The notes under the pieces are model-generated. The model was not told the origin of the DNA. It did not search any database and saw nothing but the letters and a program-made list of their open reading frames with translations. Shown here piece after piece: positions 45,109 through 54,509 of a DNA stretch of 64,000 nt. A program made the position numbers and the translations under genes. How positions within the stretch are numbered: position 1 is the stretch's first letter; the number at the start of each line of letters is the position of its first letter. The DNA is from Streptomyces brevispora (lineage in GTDB: Bacteria; Actinomycetota; Actinomycetes; Streptomycetales; Streptomycetaceae): NCBI RefSeq assembly GCF_007829885.1, contig NZ_VIWW01000001.1:1674001-1738000 (forward strand), written 5' to 3'.

Positions 45109-46474
45109 CGCGCTCCTCGACCCGACCACCCTCGGCGACCTGCTGAGGGTGGCTTCGGCCGACGACTTCGACCGCTGGCACGACCAGATCCGCCGCACCG
45201 GTGGCTGCGCCGATCCGATCCACCTGACCGGCTGGACCCTCGCCAAGGACAAGACAACCGGCGAGACCCTCCACCACTACTCGACCGCGAACGAGCCGGG
45301 TGGACGGCTCCGCGTCGCATGCGGCAACCGACGGGCGTCCCGCTGCCCTTCCTGCGCCTGGACCTACGCGGGCGACACCTACCACCTCATCCGCGCGGGC
45401 CTGGCCGGAGACGACCGCCGCGACATCCCTGCCACGGTCCGCCACCACCCCCGGGTCTTCGCCACCCTCACGGCCCCGTCCTTCGGCCCCGTCCATAACC
45501 GGCCCGACCGTGGCGTCTGCCGCTGCGGCACTCGCCATGCCTCCGCTGATCCGATCCTCGGAACGGCGCTCGACCCGGCCACCTACGACTACGCGGGCGC
45601 CGTCCTCTTCAACAACCATGCGGGCGACCTCTGGCAGCGCTTCACCAACCGGCTCCGTCGCGAGATCGCCGCCCGCGCCGGGCTCAGCCAGCGGGAGCTG
45701 AAGGAGACAGCCCGGCTTTCCTACGGCAAGGTCGCCGAGTTCCAGAAGCGCGGCGCTCTGCACTTCCATGCCGTGATCCGCCTCGACGGACCGAACGGGC
45801 CCGACACTCCCCCTCCGTCCTGGGCGACTGCCGGCCTGCTCACGGACGCGATCCGCGCCGCGGCCTCGCACTCGTACACCTCGGTCTCCGTACCGGCCGC
45901 CGCAGAGCAGCCCGCCCGCACCTTCCGCTGGGGGACACAGCTTGATGTCCGCCCCGTGAAAGCATTCGGGGACGGCTCCGACATCACGGAACAGGCAGTC
46001 GCCTCCTACGTCGCCAAATACGCCACCAAGGCCGCCGAGACCACCGGCACCATCGACCGACGTATCGGTGAACTCTCCGAACTCGACCGGCATCAGATCC
46101 CCGCGCACACCCGCCGCCTGATCGCGGCCTGCAAGCTGCTCGACCCGCACTACCCCGAACGTCGCCTCTGGGCCTGGGCGCACATGCTCGGCTTCCGCGG
46201 TCACTTCTCGTCCAAGTCGCGCCGGTACTCGACCACCCTCGGCGAACTCCGCCAGGCCCGCGCCGATTTCCGCGCCGCACAGGAACGGGACGCCCTCGGC
46301 CTGGAGGAGCGCGAGCCGGACACCGTCCTCGTCCTCGCCGACTGGCAATACGCGGGCCACGGCCACACACCGGGCGAGTCCGTGCTCGCCGCCACCATCG
46401 CCCGCGACCTCCAGCACAACCGAGAGACCTCGCGCGAGGAACTTCGGTCAGCATCCGACGAGAAGGAGTGGTGA
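45101..46474 (+). CDS. repSA: RepSA-type replication initiator protein
   Basis: A 457-residue initiator of the AICE rolling-circle type. The HUH-like metal motif is HFH (221-223) within ALHFHAVIRLDG, and the likely catalytic tyrosine is Y303 in SYVAKYATK. An N-terminal Cys cluster (CGNRRASRCPSC and VCRCGTRH) probably binds zinc. It should nick the element to start replication after excision and in transfer. GTG 45101 has GGGAGGA 6 bases upstream and overlaps the preceding gene. It is followed by xis and int, the standard pSAM2 order. Confidence 0.88.
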   Translation: MPDALLDPTTLGDLLRVASADDFDRWHDQIRRTGGCADPIHLTGWTLAKDKTTGETLHHYSTANEPGGRLRVACGNRRASRCPSCAWTYAGDTYHLIRAGLAGDDRRDIPATVRHHPRVFATLTAPSFGPVHNRPDRGVCRCGTRHASADPILGTALDPATYDYAGAVLFNNHAGDLWQRFTNRLRREIAARAGLSQRELKETARLSYGKVAEFQKRGALHFHAVIRLDGPNGPDTPPPSWATAGLLTDAIRAAASHSYTSVSVPAAAEQPARTFRWGTQLDVRPVKAFGDGSDITEQAVASYVAKYATKAAETTGTIDRRIGELSELDRHQIPAHTRRLIAACKLLDPHYPERRLWAWAHMLGFRGHFSSKSRRYSTTLGELRQARADFRAAQERDALGLEEREPDTVLVLADWQYAGHGHTPGESVLAATIARDLQHNRETSREELRSASDEKEW

Positions 46475-46476
46475 CC

Positions 46477-46677
46477 ATGGCCACGCGGCTCCCGGCCCGC
46501 TATCTGACGCCTGACGACCTGGTGGAGATGTTCGACCTCCCCAGTGTCGAGACGGTTTACCAGTGGCGGCGCAAGCGGGTCGGTCCTCGCGGATTCCGTG
46601 TCGGGCGGCACCTGCGATACGACCCGGATGACGTGCGCGCCTGGGTCGAGTGCCTCCAGGAAGGGGCTGCCGCCTGA
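46477..46677 (+). CDS. xis: Excisionase (helix-turn-helix)
   Basis: A 66-residue DNA-binding protein. LTPDDLVEMFDLPSVETVYQ forms a MerR/Xis-type helix-turn-helix, followed by the wing RKRVGPRGFRVGRHLRY and DPDDVRAWVE. ATG 46477 has AAGGAG 9 bases upstream; GTG 46468 and 46471 are also in frame. The stop overlaps the integrase start as TGATG. It directs the integrase towards excision. Confidence 0.88.
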   Translation: MATRLPARYLTPDDLVEMFDLPSVETVYQWRRKRVGPRGFRVGRHLRYDPDDVRAWVECLQEGAAA

Positions 46678-47939
46678 TGGCCGGACATATCCAGGACCGC
46701 TGGTTCAAGGTCGAAATCGGCACGGACGGCAAGTCCCGCAAGGTGCAGAGCGACCGGTACGGCATCGGGCTCCGCTACCGCGCCCGGTACATCGGCCCGG
46801 ACGGCACCGAGAAGGCCAAGAGCTTCCCGGACAAGCAGAAGCGCCTGGCCGACGTGTGGCTGACCAACATCGAAGCCGATATGGCACGCGGCCAGTACAT
46901 CGACCCGCGAGCGGCACGGACCACTTTCCGTGCGTACACCGAGCGATGGATCGCGGCACTGACCACCGACCTGGCAAGCCGGGCCGCGGTGGAGGGGCGG
47001 CTACGCCTGCATGCCCTTCCCTACCTCGGAACGCGTCCCATCGGCTCGTTCCAGCCGGAGCACATCCGCGACTGGAACCGTCAGCTCGAAAGTGCGGTGA
47101 CGTCAGCCTCCTACCGGCGCCTGATCTTCGATGCGGTCTCCTCCGTGCTCACCGCGGCCGTGGACGACCGTCTGCTGGCCTCGAATCCCTGCCGAGCCCG
47201 TTCGGTCAAGGCGCCCCGCCCTGCGCCCTCTCGCGTCCATCCGTGGACGGCCTCGCAAGTCTTCGCCGTGAAGGCCGGCCTCCCCGAGCGCTACCAGGCG
47301 ATGGCCGACGTCGGGGGCGGCTGTGGTCTCCGTCAGGGCGAGATCTTCGGTCTCGCGGTCGACAACATCGGGGACCTCGGCTGGCTCTACGTCCGGCAGC
47401 AAGTGAAAAAGGTCCGCGGCTCTCTCGTCTTCGCACCGCCGAAGCGAGGCAAGCTCCGGGATGTTCCGCTGGACCTTGAGGTGTCCGTGGCCCTGACTGA
47501 GCATCTGAAGCGCTTCCCGCCGGTCGACGTGACCTTGCCCTGGGTGACGCCCACCGGCCCCAAGGTCACCCATCGGCTCGCCTTCACAAGCAGCGTCGGC
47601 ACGGCTCTATGGAGCAACGGTTTCAACGACGAGCGGTGGAAGCCCGCCCTTGCCTCCGCGGGCATCATCCCGGTTCCGGAGAAGGGGCAGCGATACGCGG
47701 CAGCCCGTGAACACGGCATGCACGCCTTGAGGCACTTCTACGCCTCGGTCCTTCTGGACGCCGGCGAGAACGTCAAGGCGCTGAGTCTCTACCTCGGCCA
47801 CAGCGACCCCGGGTTCACGCTCCGCGTGTACACGCACCTGATGCCGAGCAGCGAGACCCGCACCCGGAAGGCCATCAGCGAGATGTACCGGGCCGCCGGT
47901 CACGCTCACGACGGCCCACAGACGGCCCAAGCCGCCTGA
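46677..47939 (+). CDS. int: Tyrosine site-specific integrase
   Basis: A 420-residue tyrosine recombinase. The N-terminal AP2-like arm-binding domain (about 1-70) is followed by a SAM-like core-binding domain (about 80-180) and the catalytic domain. Active-site residues are seen: R219 (CGLRQGEI), H349 and R352 (HALRH), H375 (LGHSDP) and the nucleophile Y385 (VYTHL). It recombines the 40-bp repeats that flank the element. ATG 46677 overlaps the xis stop. The last codons contain the 19-bp repeat also found at the left end, so coding sequence and candidate arm site coincide. Confidence 0.93.
   Translation: MAGHIQDRWFKVEIGTDGKSRKVQSDRYGIGLRYRARYIGPDGTEKAKSFPDKQKRLADVWLTNIEADMARGQYIDPRAARTTFRAYTERWIAALTTDLASRAAVEGRLRLHALPYLGTRPIGSFQPEHIRDWNRQLESAVTSASYRRLIFDAVSSVLTAAVDDRLLASNPCRARSVKAPRPAPSRVHPWTASQVFAVKAGLPERYQAMADVGGGCGLRQGEIFGLAVDNIGDLGWLYVRQQVKKVRGSLVFAPPKRGKLRDVPLDLEVSVALTEHLKRFPPVDVTLPWVTPTGPKVTHRLAFTSSVGTALWSNGFNDERWKPALASAGIIPVPEKGQRYAAAREHGMHALRHFYASVLLDAGENVKALSLYLGHSDPGFTLRVYTHLMPSSETRTRKAISEMYRAAGHAHDGPQTAQAA
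47911..47929 (+). repeat. Right copy of the 19-bp repeat, candidate integrase arm site
   Basis: ACGGCCCACAGACGGCCCA, identical and in the same orientation to 31476-31494. It is in the last codons of int, 75 bases inside attR. Confidence 0.55.
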
Positions 47940-47943
47940 CACG

Positions 47944-47978
47944 GCCCCTCATCGGCGAGAAAACTCCTGGTGAGGGGC
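47944..47978 (+). terminator. Terminator after the integrase gene
   Basis: GCCCCTCA (47944-47951) pairs with TGAGGGGC (47971-47978) over a 19-base loop, followed by TGTTTCGT. It lies just after the int stop and before attR. Confidence 0.75.
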
Positions 47979-48004
47979 TGTTTCGTGCCCTCCCCCGGAA
48001 AGAA

Positions 48005-48044
48005 ACACCCCATCTTGCCTGACGGCCGCACCCGGATGGAAACC
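48005..48044 (+). repeat. attR: right copy of the 40-bp att repeat
   Basis: ACACCCCATCTTGCCTGAC (48005-48023) and GGATGGAAACC (48034-48044) match the left copy exactly; four bases between them differ. It stands 66 bases after the integrase stop, the usual place for the right attachment site. Confidence 0.85.
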
Positions 48045-48108
48045 AGTCCGGTACGCGGTACGCGTGATCCCGGTCCTCGGAACGTGCCGGACCGGCCCCG
48101 CTGAACGC

Positions 48109-48144
48109 GGCGGCCCCGGTACGCCGCTGCGTACCGGGGCCGCC
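48109..48144 (-). terminator. Perfect 16-bp hairpin, terminator of the TQXA gene
   Basis: GGCGGCCCCGGTACGC (48109-48124) pairs perfectly with GCGTACCGGGGCCGCC (48129-48144) over a 4-base loop. It lies 33 bases past the stop of the minus-strand surface-protein gene. It could also block transcription leaving the element. Confidence 0.85.
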
Positions 48145-48177
48145 ATCAGCACATCGTGACCGTGTGCCTACGGCTCA

Positions 48178-49629
48178 TCACTCGCCGGAGGCCTGGTCCT
48201 TGCGCCGGCGGAGGAGGAAGACCGCGCCGCCGCCGATGACGACCAGGGCGATCGCGACTCCCGCGATGATCGGGGTGGCGTTGGAGCTGCCGGTCTCGGC
48301 GAGGCCGCCCTGGACGCCCGTGGAGCTGCCGCCTGCGGTGGCGGTGGTCGTGCTGGGCTGGTCGGCGGTCTGGACCTGGAGACCGCCGGTGGTGGCGCTG
48401 CCGCTGGTCCTGCAGTCCAGCACGCCCTTGAACGTCTTCGCGTACCCGTTGGGCCCGGTGACCGTGACGTCGTACGCCTGGTCCTCGGCGACCGGCACGG
48501 TCACGGTCTCGGACCCGCCGGCCTCGACGGTGTGCTGCGCCCCGGCCAGCTCGAAGGTGAACGCCTCGTCGCCCATGTTGCTCGCGGTGACGTCGACGCC
48601 GCCCTTGGCGCAGTTCTTCTTCGCGGTGAGCGCCGGCATCGCGCCCTTCTCGGCCCAGGTCGCGGTGGCGCTCGCCGAGACGGTGGACTCGCTGGAGCCG
48701 GCCAGGATCTGGGTCTGGCTCCTGGTCGCCCCGGCGAAGGCCCGGCCGACGGGTACCGAGGTGGTGGCCTGGACGGTCAGCGCGGCGGAACCGTCGGCGG
48801 AAGCTGCCGGAACGTCGAAGTAGAGCTCGGAGCCGTTGACCGCCGTGGTGACGGCCTTGCCATTCTTGTCGGTGACCCTGACACCGCTGGCGGAGTCGGC
48901 GGGCGGGGCCACCGATACCTGACCGGCGTTGGTGCTGACAGTGACCGGCCCCACCCGCTCACCGGAGCGGCCGGACACCGCGGACGGGTTCAGGGCGAGG
49001 GACGCCTTGGGCTCCGCCGTGTCGGTGGCGGACTTCTCCAGCCAGTCGGCGAGCTTGTCCGCCTGGCCGTCCAACGCGTCGACGTCGGCGTTGTCCGAGA
49101 AGCGCCAGATGGCGACCTGGGTGCCGGCCGCCGCCGTGCTCTCGGTGAGCGGCCCGGTGCCCGCCGCCTCGGCGAGTGCCGCGAGGTCGTCGATCTGCGG
49201 GTAGGAGTGGTCCAGGATCCAGCGGATCCGGCCGGCGTTCTTGTTGCTGCCCAGCGAGGTCTGGTCCCAGGGGGTCTCCAGGTACTTCGCCTGGTCCTGG
49301 GTGGGGTTGTGAATGTCGATGCAGTACGTCTTGAGCTTGCCGCCGCCGTCGACGGTCATCTCGAAGAGCCCGGCGGGCAGCTTCTGCTTCGTGCCGTCCG
49401 CGTGGAGCACCGCGACGTCGTACGTCTTCAACCCGTCCAGGACCGCGCTCGCGCCGCCCTGGTGCTGGGGCGCCTCGTCGGCAGCCGCACCGCCCGCGCC
49501 GGCAAGGGTGCCGGCCATGAGCAGCCCGGATGCCACCACCGAGGCCGCCAGCCGGGATATGCCCCGGATCCGTCGGGAACCGACCGTCGTCCTGGATGAC
49601 GAGGCGGTAGCTGAAGAAGCAAAAAACAC
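48178..49629 (-). CDS. Cys-Gln thioester (TQXA) surface protein with sortase-like C-terminal anchor
   Basis: A 483-residue exported protein. A long n-region and hydrophobic segment (ISRLAASVVASGLLMAGTLA) end at AAADEAP. The TQXA thioester domain follows, with the cysteine in TYCIDIHNPT and the glutamine in GTQVAIWRF, which form an internal ester able to bind host or matrix amines covalently. Beta-rich repeats come next, then a Thr/Ser-rich stalk, LAETGSS (an LPXTG-like sorting signal), a hydrophobic helix and a basic tail RRRKD. GTG 49629 has AGGGG 6 bases upstream; the frame upstream of it is not needed. It is probably cell-wall-linked by a class E-like sortase. Confidence 0.88.
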   Translation of the reverse strand: MFFASSATASSSRTTVGSRRIRGISRLAASVVASGLLMAGTLAGAGGAAADEAPQHQGGASAVLDGLKTYDVAVLHADGTKQKLPAGLFEMTVDGGGKLKTYCIDIHNPTQDQAKYLETPWDQTSLGSNKNAGRIRWILDHSYPQIDDLAALAEAAGTGPLTESTAAAGTQVAIWRFSDNADVDALDGQADKLADWLEKSATDTAEPKASLALNPSAVSGRSGERVGPVTVSTNAGQVSVAPPADSASGVRVTDKNGKAVTTAVNGSELYFDVPAASADGSAALTVQATTSVPVGRAFAGATRSQTQILAGSSESTVSASATATWAEKGAMPALTAKKNCAKGGVDVTASNMGDEAFTFELAGAQHTVEAGGSETVTVPVAEDQAYDVTVTGPNGYAKTFKGVLDCRTSGSATTGGLQVQTADQPSTTTATAGGSSTGVQGGLAETGSSNATPIIAGVAIALVVIGGGAVFLLRRRKDQASGE

Positions 49630-49769
49630 AGAATTCCCCTCCGGGCGAGACCCTCGCGCCTGGTGCGCGTGTGGGGAATGTCCCGCCTTCCGACTCAAGT
49701 GCCCTGCGAGTACTGGGGAATCCTAAGTACGCAGCGAAGCACAGTCCCCCGTCATACCGTCGGACAACC

Positions 49770-49784
49770 ATTCCGACTCGGAAT
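49770..49784. promoter_or_regulatory. Short palindrome upstream of the TQXA gene
   Basis: ATTCCG (49770-49775) and CGGAAT (49779-49784) are separated by ACT. It lies in the 200-base gap upstream of the TQXA gene on the minus strand. It could be an operator; nothing else in 49630-49829 stands out. Confidence 0.4.
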
Positions 49785-49829
49785 CGTTATGCCCCGTAAC
49801 GCATGGCCAGAGGTGCTCGGCGCGGGCGT

Positions 49830-50489
49830 TCATGGTGCGGACACAAGCTCGGGGCCGCCTTTCTGACGGACCGCCCGCCGCCTTACGACCTGACGCTCCG
49901 AGCGATCCGGCCGATCCGCCGGCTCCGCCGTTTCGCGCGTCTCCCCCCGCGTTTTTCCCCGTGCGACCGTTTGCACCTGCGCCGCCGTCCGGGCCCGGTC
50001 CTCGTGCTCCACCCGTGCCATCTGCTCCGCCTGCGCCACTGGTTGATCCCGCCCGGCCACCTCGCGCACGGCCCACTGGTCCGGTTCGGCCGCGCCCGGG
50101 CCGCCGGAACGGGACGTCAGTCCCGGATCGGCCCTGACCACCCGTCGGAACGCCGACGTCCCCCGGGTCAGATCGTGGCCCACCGCCGTCGCCTCGATGT
50201 CCACGAACGTCCTTCGCTGTCCTTCCCGTTCCTCCTCCCGCACCTTCAGCCTGCCGTGCACCACCAAGGGTTCCCCAACGGAAACGGAACCCGTCAGATT
50301 CGATGCCAGGGTGCGCCATGCCCACACGGTGTAGAAGCTGGTGTGCCCATCCGCCCAGAGCTGTTTCTCCCGGTCCCAGCGCCGGGGCGTCACCGCGAAA
50401 CGGAATCGAGCCATTCCCCCGCTCGCGGTCTCCCGGAACTCCACACCGGTGGCCGCATTGCCCACCAGCGTCACCAAGGTCTCGTTCAT
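49830..50489 (-). CDS. Single-stranded DNA-binding protein paralogue without acidic tip
   Basis: A 219-residue protein with an N-terminal OB-fold SSB domain (about 1-110): LVTLVGNAATGVEFRE, RFRFAVTPRR, FYTVWAWRTLASN and VVHGRLKVREEE. The C-terminal half is a charged, Gln/Arg/Glu-rich disordered tail ending GGPELVSAP. The acidic DDDIPF-type tip by which replication SSBs recruit partners is absent, so this is a paralogue, in Streptomyces often linked to spore-stage chromosome segregation (SsbB type). It is encoded between the surface protein and a dynamin-like GTPase on the same strand. Confidence 0.85.
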   Translation of the reverse strand: MNETLVTLVGNAATGVEFRETASGGMARFRFAVTPRRWDREKQLWADGHTSFYTVWAWRTLASNLTGSVSVGEPLVVHGRLKVREEEREGQRRTFVDIEATAVGHDLTRGTSAFRRVVRADPGLTSRSGGPGAAEPDQWAVREVAGRDQPVAQAEQMARVEHEDRARTAAQVQTVARGKTRGETRETAEPADRPDRSERQVVRRRAVRQKGGPELVSAP

Positions 50490-50591
50490 GACTCCGCCTC
50501 CCCTTCGGTCCGGATTCAGTGACCGCGCCCTTGCGCTTGGTCACTGATCCCATGGTGAAGGGGAGGCGGAATTCCTGCTGGGACCTGTGGA

Positions 50592-52544
50592 CTAACCGCG
50601 CGTTGTGGAGAACTCCGTCACCGCCACATAGCGCTCCCGCACCTCGCGATAGCGCACCAGTTCCGCCGCCACCGGATCGAGCACCCGGGCCCGTCCGCAG
50701 CCGGCGGCGGCCTCGCGCAGCCGGCGTTCGGCCTCCTGGCCGTACCGTCGTGCGGGCCCCCGGGCGGCCGCCGCGCACGACCACTCCACCAGCGGGCCTC
50801 CGATGATCCCTGCCAGCATCACCAGGGCGGGCGTCAGCAGTCCCGGTTCGAGCACGCCGATGATCTGGCCGATCAGCCACAGGCCCCCGAAGATCTGCAG
50901 CAACGTCATCGCCACCTGAGCCAGTACGGCCGCGGGCCACCAGGCCGGCCGCGGGGGCCTGCCGGCTGCACGTCCCCGGTGCGCCCCGGTCCGCCCACCC
51001 GGCTCCGCCGTTTCCGCCGCTTCCGCCGGCTCGCCGTTGTCGCTGTCGGTGTCGGTGTCCCGCCCAGGCTCCGCGCCGGCCCGCGCGGCCAGTTTGTCGA
51101 GGGCCTCGGGCAACCCCTGGGCCCCGCGCACCGCGGCCTCGCGCACCGCTTGCGCCCACGGCCCCGGCAGCCCGTCGGCGGCGTCGTCCGCGACCGTGCG
51201 TACCGCCTGTTCGACCCGCTGGCGTGCGGTGAGCTGCTCCTCGGGCGGTGCGGCGAAGACCGTCCGGTCCAGGCCTCGCGGCTGCCGGGTCGACTCGTAC
51301 CAGCGCCACAGCCGCAGCCACGGCGTCCCGCATGCCCGGCCGGCGTTGCGGCGCCATGCGCGCTCCGCGGCCTGGCCTGCCGCGGCGGCGCCGACGGCCT
51401 CCGCGAGCCGGTCGGCGAACTCCTCCCGGGCCCGCTCCCCCAGTCCGGGCCACCCCTCGGCGACGTACACCGGGCGGAGCCTGGCCGCGGCGGCGTCCAC
51501 ATCGGCGGAGAGCCGGCGGGTCGCGGCCGTGCGCTCCTGGACGAACCGGCCGAGGAGTTCGCGCAGTTCGCCCACTCCGTCGCCGGTGAGCGCGGACAGG
51601 GACAGGACGGTGGCGCCCGGTTCGCCGTGTTCGCCGAGGGCCATGCCGTCCTCGTCGAGCAGCCTGCGCAGGTCGTCCAGGACCTGGTCGGCCGCCTCGC
51701 CGGGCAGCCGGTCGATCTGGTTGAGGACGACGAAGGTGACCTCCGCGTGTCCGGCGAGCGGCCGCAGATAGCGCTCGTGCAGTGCGGCGTCCGCGTACTT
51801 CTCCGGGTCCACGACCCAGACCACCGCGTCGACCAGCGCCAGTACCCGGTCCACCTGTTCGCGGTGCCCGGCCGCCGCCGAGTCGTGGTCGGGCAGATCG
51901 ACCAGGACGAGCCCCTGGAGCGCCTCGTCGGCCCCCGTACCGCTCTGCTGCGGCCTGCGCCTGAGCCGCCCCGGGATCGCCAGCCGGTCCAGCAGGCCCG
52001 CGGCGCCGTCCGTCCACGAGCAGGCGATGGGCGCGGCGGTGGTCGGCCGGCGCAGCCCTGCTTCGGAGATCTGCGCGCCCGCGAGGGTGTTGAAGAGCGT
52101 CGACTTGCCGCTGCCGCTCGCTCCGGCGATGGCGACGACGGTGTGCCGGGAGGAGAGCCGCTGCCGGGCGGCGGCCTCGTCGAGCACCCGGCCCGCCTCG
52201 GCGAGATCGGTGCGGTCGAGCCGGGCCCTGGAGAGCCCGACGAGTTCGCGCAGTGCGTCCAGGCGGGGGCTGAGCGGGCTGCCGGAGGGGACGTACGCCT
52301 CGACCTGGGGGCGTACGTCGTCGTCCGGGACGGCCGCCGGCGCCTCCTGGGGCGCGGCCCCCGAGACGGCGCGGCGGGCGATGAGCCCGTCGTCCCAGTC
52401 CCTGCCCGGCCTGCCCCGGTCCTTCGGCAAACCCTCGCGGGGGGCGGAACCCTCGTCCGGGTTCCGCCCCCGCTCCGGTCCCGGTCCCTGTCCTGCGACC
52501 TGTCCTCGGACCTGTCCCGGACCTTCGTCAGTGACGGCAGTCAT
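50592..52544 (-). CDS. Dynamin-like GTPase with C-terminal membrane helices
   Basis: A 650-residue GTPase. After a charged N-terminal stretch come G1 [13 protein letters not shown]3 DLPDHDSA and G4 NQID (VVLNQIDRL), all intact. Helical stalk-like segments follow, and near residues 535-600 lie hydrophobic helices ([20 protein letters not shown] and [13 protein letters not shown]). ATG 52544 overlaps the upstream GTPase stop as ATGA with AAGGAGAGG before it. The paired layout with the next gene resembles the actinobacterial double-dynamin (DynA/DynB-type or YfjP-like) sets that act on membranes, in Streptomyces in sporulation septation. Which set this is was not tested. Confidence 0.82.
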   Translation of the reverse strand: MTAVTDEGPGQVRGQVAGQGPGPERGRNPDEGSAPREGLPKDRGRPGRDWDDGLIARRAVSGAAPQEAPAAVPDDDVRPQVEAYVPSGSPLSPRLDALRELVGLSRARLDRTDLAEAGRVLDEAAARQRLSSRHTVVAIAGASGSGKSTLFNTLAGAQISEAGLRRPTTAAPIACSWTDGAAGLLDRLAIPGRLRRRPQQSGTGADEALQGLVLVDLPDHDSAAAGHREQVDRVLALVDAVVWVVDPEKYADAALHERYLRPLAGHAEVTFVVLNQIDRLPGEAADQVLDDLRRLLDEDGMALGEHGEPGATVLSLSALTGDGVGELRELLGRFVQERTAATRRLSADVDAAAARLRPVYVAEGWPGLGERAREEFADRLAEAVGAAAAGQAAERAWRRNAGRACGTPWLRLWRWYESTRQPRGLDRTVFAAPPEEQLTARQRVEQAVRTVADDAADGLPGPWAQAVREAAVRGAQGLPEALDKLAARAGAEPGRDTDTDSDNGEPAEAAETAEPGGRTGAHRGRAAGRPPRPAWWPAAVLAQVAMTLLQIFGGLWLIGQIIGVLEPGLLTPALVMLAGIIGGPLVEWSCAAAARGPARRYGQEAERRLREAAAGCGRARVLDPVAAELVRYREVRERYVAVTEFSTTRG

Positions 52545-54202
52545 CGCTGCCACCTCTCCTTCTGCAGTACGGACAGCGCGGCGATCAGTTCGGCTTGCGG
52601 CTCGGAGGCCACGTCGAGCGCGTCCAGTGGGGCGAGGCGCCGGTCACGTTCGCCGCCCAGCACCTGGTCGAGATAGGTGGTGAGCAGCGCCCCGCCCTTG
52701 TCGCGCAGCCGCAGTGCGCCCTGGGCGCCGATGCGTTCGGCGAGCTGTTCCCCGGCGGTACGGGCCCGGCGGCCGCCGAGCAGGGCGGCCGCCAGCAGGG
52801 TGGCGACGGTCTCCGGGTCGGGCGCGGCGTTGCGTTCCATGAGGCGCACCTCTTCCTCGGTCAGCTCCTCCAGGACCCTGCGCCAGCGTCGTACGGTCAT
52901 GGCGATCCGGCCCCGGATGTCCTCCGCGGGCCCCCATCCCCCCTCTTCGCGGCCCACCGCCTCGAAGCCGAACACCCCGGCCACGGGCTCCCGCTGCCAG
53001 GTCGTCCGGATCTGTTCGTCGGCGGCCGCCACCGCGCACTCCAGGAGGGCGGCGAGGCTCTCCACCAGGGCTTCGAGGACTTCCTCGGAGGTGCTGTACA
53101 TCGGGTATCCGCGCCACCGGGTCCGGGCGTCGCCGGCGAGCACGCCGCCGTTCTGCAGCCGCCGCCGGATGCGGTCGCCCTCCTTCCGGTACGCGTCCTC
53201 GACCACACCGGTCAGCCGCACGGCGGCCGCGTACTGAGCCGCGACGGCCCCGGCCAGCGCCGGAATCCGGACGTCGAGCGAGTCGATGACCCCGGCTGCC
53301 GTGCGGCCGACGGCCTGCTGCCGGGCCGCCGGGTCCTGCGCGCGGTGGGTGAGCCAGGCGCGCAGCGGGGCGACCGCCGTGGTGGGCAGCAATCCGCTGC
53401 CGCCGCCCGCCGATTCGGGCAGTTCGGGGATGGTGAACCGGGGTACGTCGCCGAGACCGGCCTTGGTGAGCAGCGCTCCGTACTGCCGCGACACCTCGGC
53501 GATCACCTGGTGCGGCACCCGGTCGAGGACGGTGACGAGCGAGGCGTCGTACTCCTTCGCGGTACGCAGCAGGTGCCACGGCACGGCGTCGGCGTACCGG
53601 GCGGCGGTGGTGACCATCACCCAGACGTCCGCCGCGCAGACGAGTTCGGCGGCCAGGACGCGGTTGCGCACGACGAGCGAGTCGATGTCGGGGGCGTCCA
53701 GCAGTGCGAGTCCGCGCGGAAGCCCGGCGGCGGTCTCGACGCGCAGCGCGGTCCCTTCCTCGGCCGCGTTCCCGTCGAGTCCGTCGAGGTCGTCGCACTG
53801 GCCGGGGTTCGCGGACTCCTCGGGTGACAGCCAGACCCGGGTCAGCTGCGGGAGCACCCTGATGTCCGCGAACCAGTGGTGATCATCCGGATGGCAGACC
53901 AGCACCGGGGTGCGTGTGGTGGGCCGCAGCACCCCGGCCTCACTGACCCGGCGCCCCACAAGGGAGTTGACGAGCGTCGACTTGCCCGCCCCCGTGGACC
54001 CGCCGATGACGGCGAGCAGGGGTGCCTCGGGGTCCTTGAGACGGGGCAGCAGATAGTCGTCGAGCTGGGCGAGCAGCTCGGTCCTGGTCTGCCTGGCGCG
54101 TGGGGCGCCCGGCAGCGGAAGTGGAAGACGCACGGCAGCGACACGGTCGCGCAGGGCGGAAAGTGCGTCGATGAGCTGAGGCCGTACGTCCAAGGTCACC
54201 AC
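52541..54202 (-). CDS. Dynamin-like GTPase, first of a coupled pair
   Basis: A GTPase of about 553 residues. G1 is [16 protein letters not shown]3 DAPDIDSL; the expected NKxD of G4 is degenerate (TVLDRVPHQ), which may affect guanine specificity. Mostly helical afterwards, with the closing segment [22 protein letters not shown]. The open frame continues to 54337, but GTG 54202 ([14 protein letters not shown]) is the natural start; it has no strong ribosome binding site. It is translationally coupled to the second GTPase. Together they could form a heteromeric membrane-remodelling complex. Confidence 0.8.
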   Translation of the reverse strand: MVTLDVRPQLIDALSALRDRVAAVRLPLPLPGAPRARQTRTELLAQLDDYLLPRLKDPEAPLLAVIGGSTGAGKSTLVNSLVGRRVSEAGVLRPTTRTPVLVCHPDDHHWFADIRVLPQLTRVWLSPEESANPGQCDDLDGLDGNAAEEGTALRVETAAGLPRGLALLDAPDIDSLVVRNRVLAAELVCAADVWVMVTTAARYADAVPWHLLRTAKEYDASLVTVLDRVPHQVIAEVSRQYGALLTKAGLGDVPRFTIPELPESAGGGSGLLPTTAVAPLRAWLTHRAQDPAARQQAVGRTAAGVIDSLDVRIPALAGAVAAQYAAAVRLTGVVEDAYRKEGDRIRRRLQNGGVLAGDARTRWRGYPMYSTSEEVLEALVESLAALLECAVAAADEQIRTTWQREPVAGVFGFEAVGREEGGWGPAEDIRGRIAMTVRRWRRVLEELTEEEVRLMERNAAPDPETVATLLAAALLGGRRARTAGEQLAERIGAQGALRLRDKGGALLTTYLDQVLGGERDRRLAPLDALDVASEPQAELIAALSVLQKERWQR

Positions 54203-54509
54203 ATGCGAAGAATGCCCAATTTTGGCGCCTTTTTGAAGCGTATACCCCCCTCTGCGCGGCGGTTCCTCGCCCGGACAGAGGGGACGAGTGGGGCGCAGGC
54301 ATAACGACTGCACAACACCCGAGGCGTGAGGCGCCAAAAGCTATGCATGAATCGCACCTACCTGCGATTATCGTTTCGCTTCACCGAACCTCCACATCGT
54401 GCCACGCAGGTGAAGCAACCGGGTCCAGGCGATCGGAGCCCTATCCTTGTCCCGGCAGGTCACGGACCGCCCGGGCCTCAGGGCTCCAGGTCACCGCGGC
54501 CACCACCCG

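Larger units (their letters stand above)
31338..48044 (+). mobile_element. Integrated AICE of the pSAM2 type, about 16.7 kb
   Basis: The segment is bounded by a 40-base imperfect direct repeat (31338-31377 and 48005-48044) and carries a full set of AICE functions: integrase and excisionase at the right end next to attR, a RepSA-like initiator, Spd proteins, an FtsK-type Tra, a Pra-like protein, a KorSA-like GntR repressor and a Pif-like Nudix protein. The left half (31.5-39.4 kb) is accessory. All conserved genes look intact, so the element may be able to excise. Right-end order (tra, spd, rep, xis, int) matches pSAM2. The integration site is upstream of ettA, not a tRNA gene, which is uncommon for this class. 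Confidence 0.88.
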
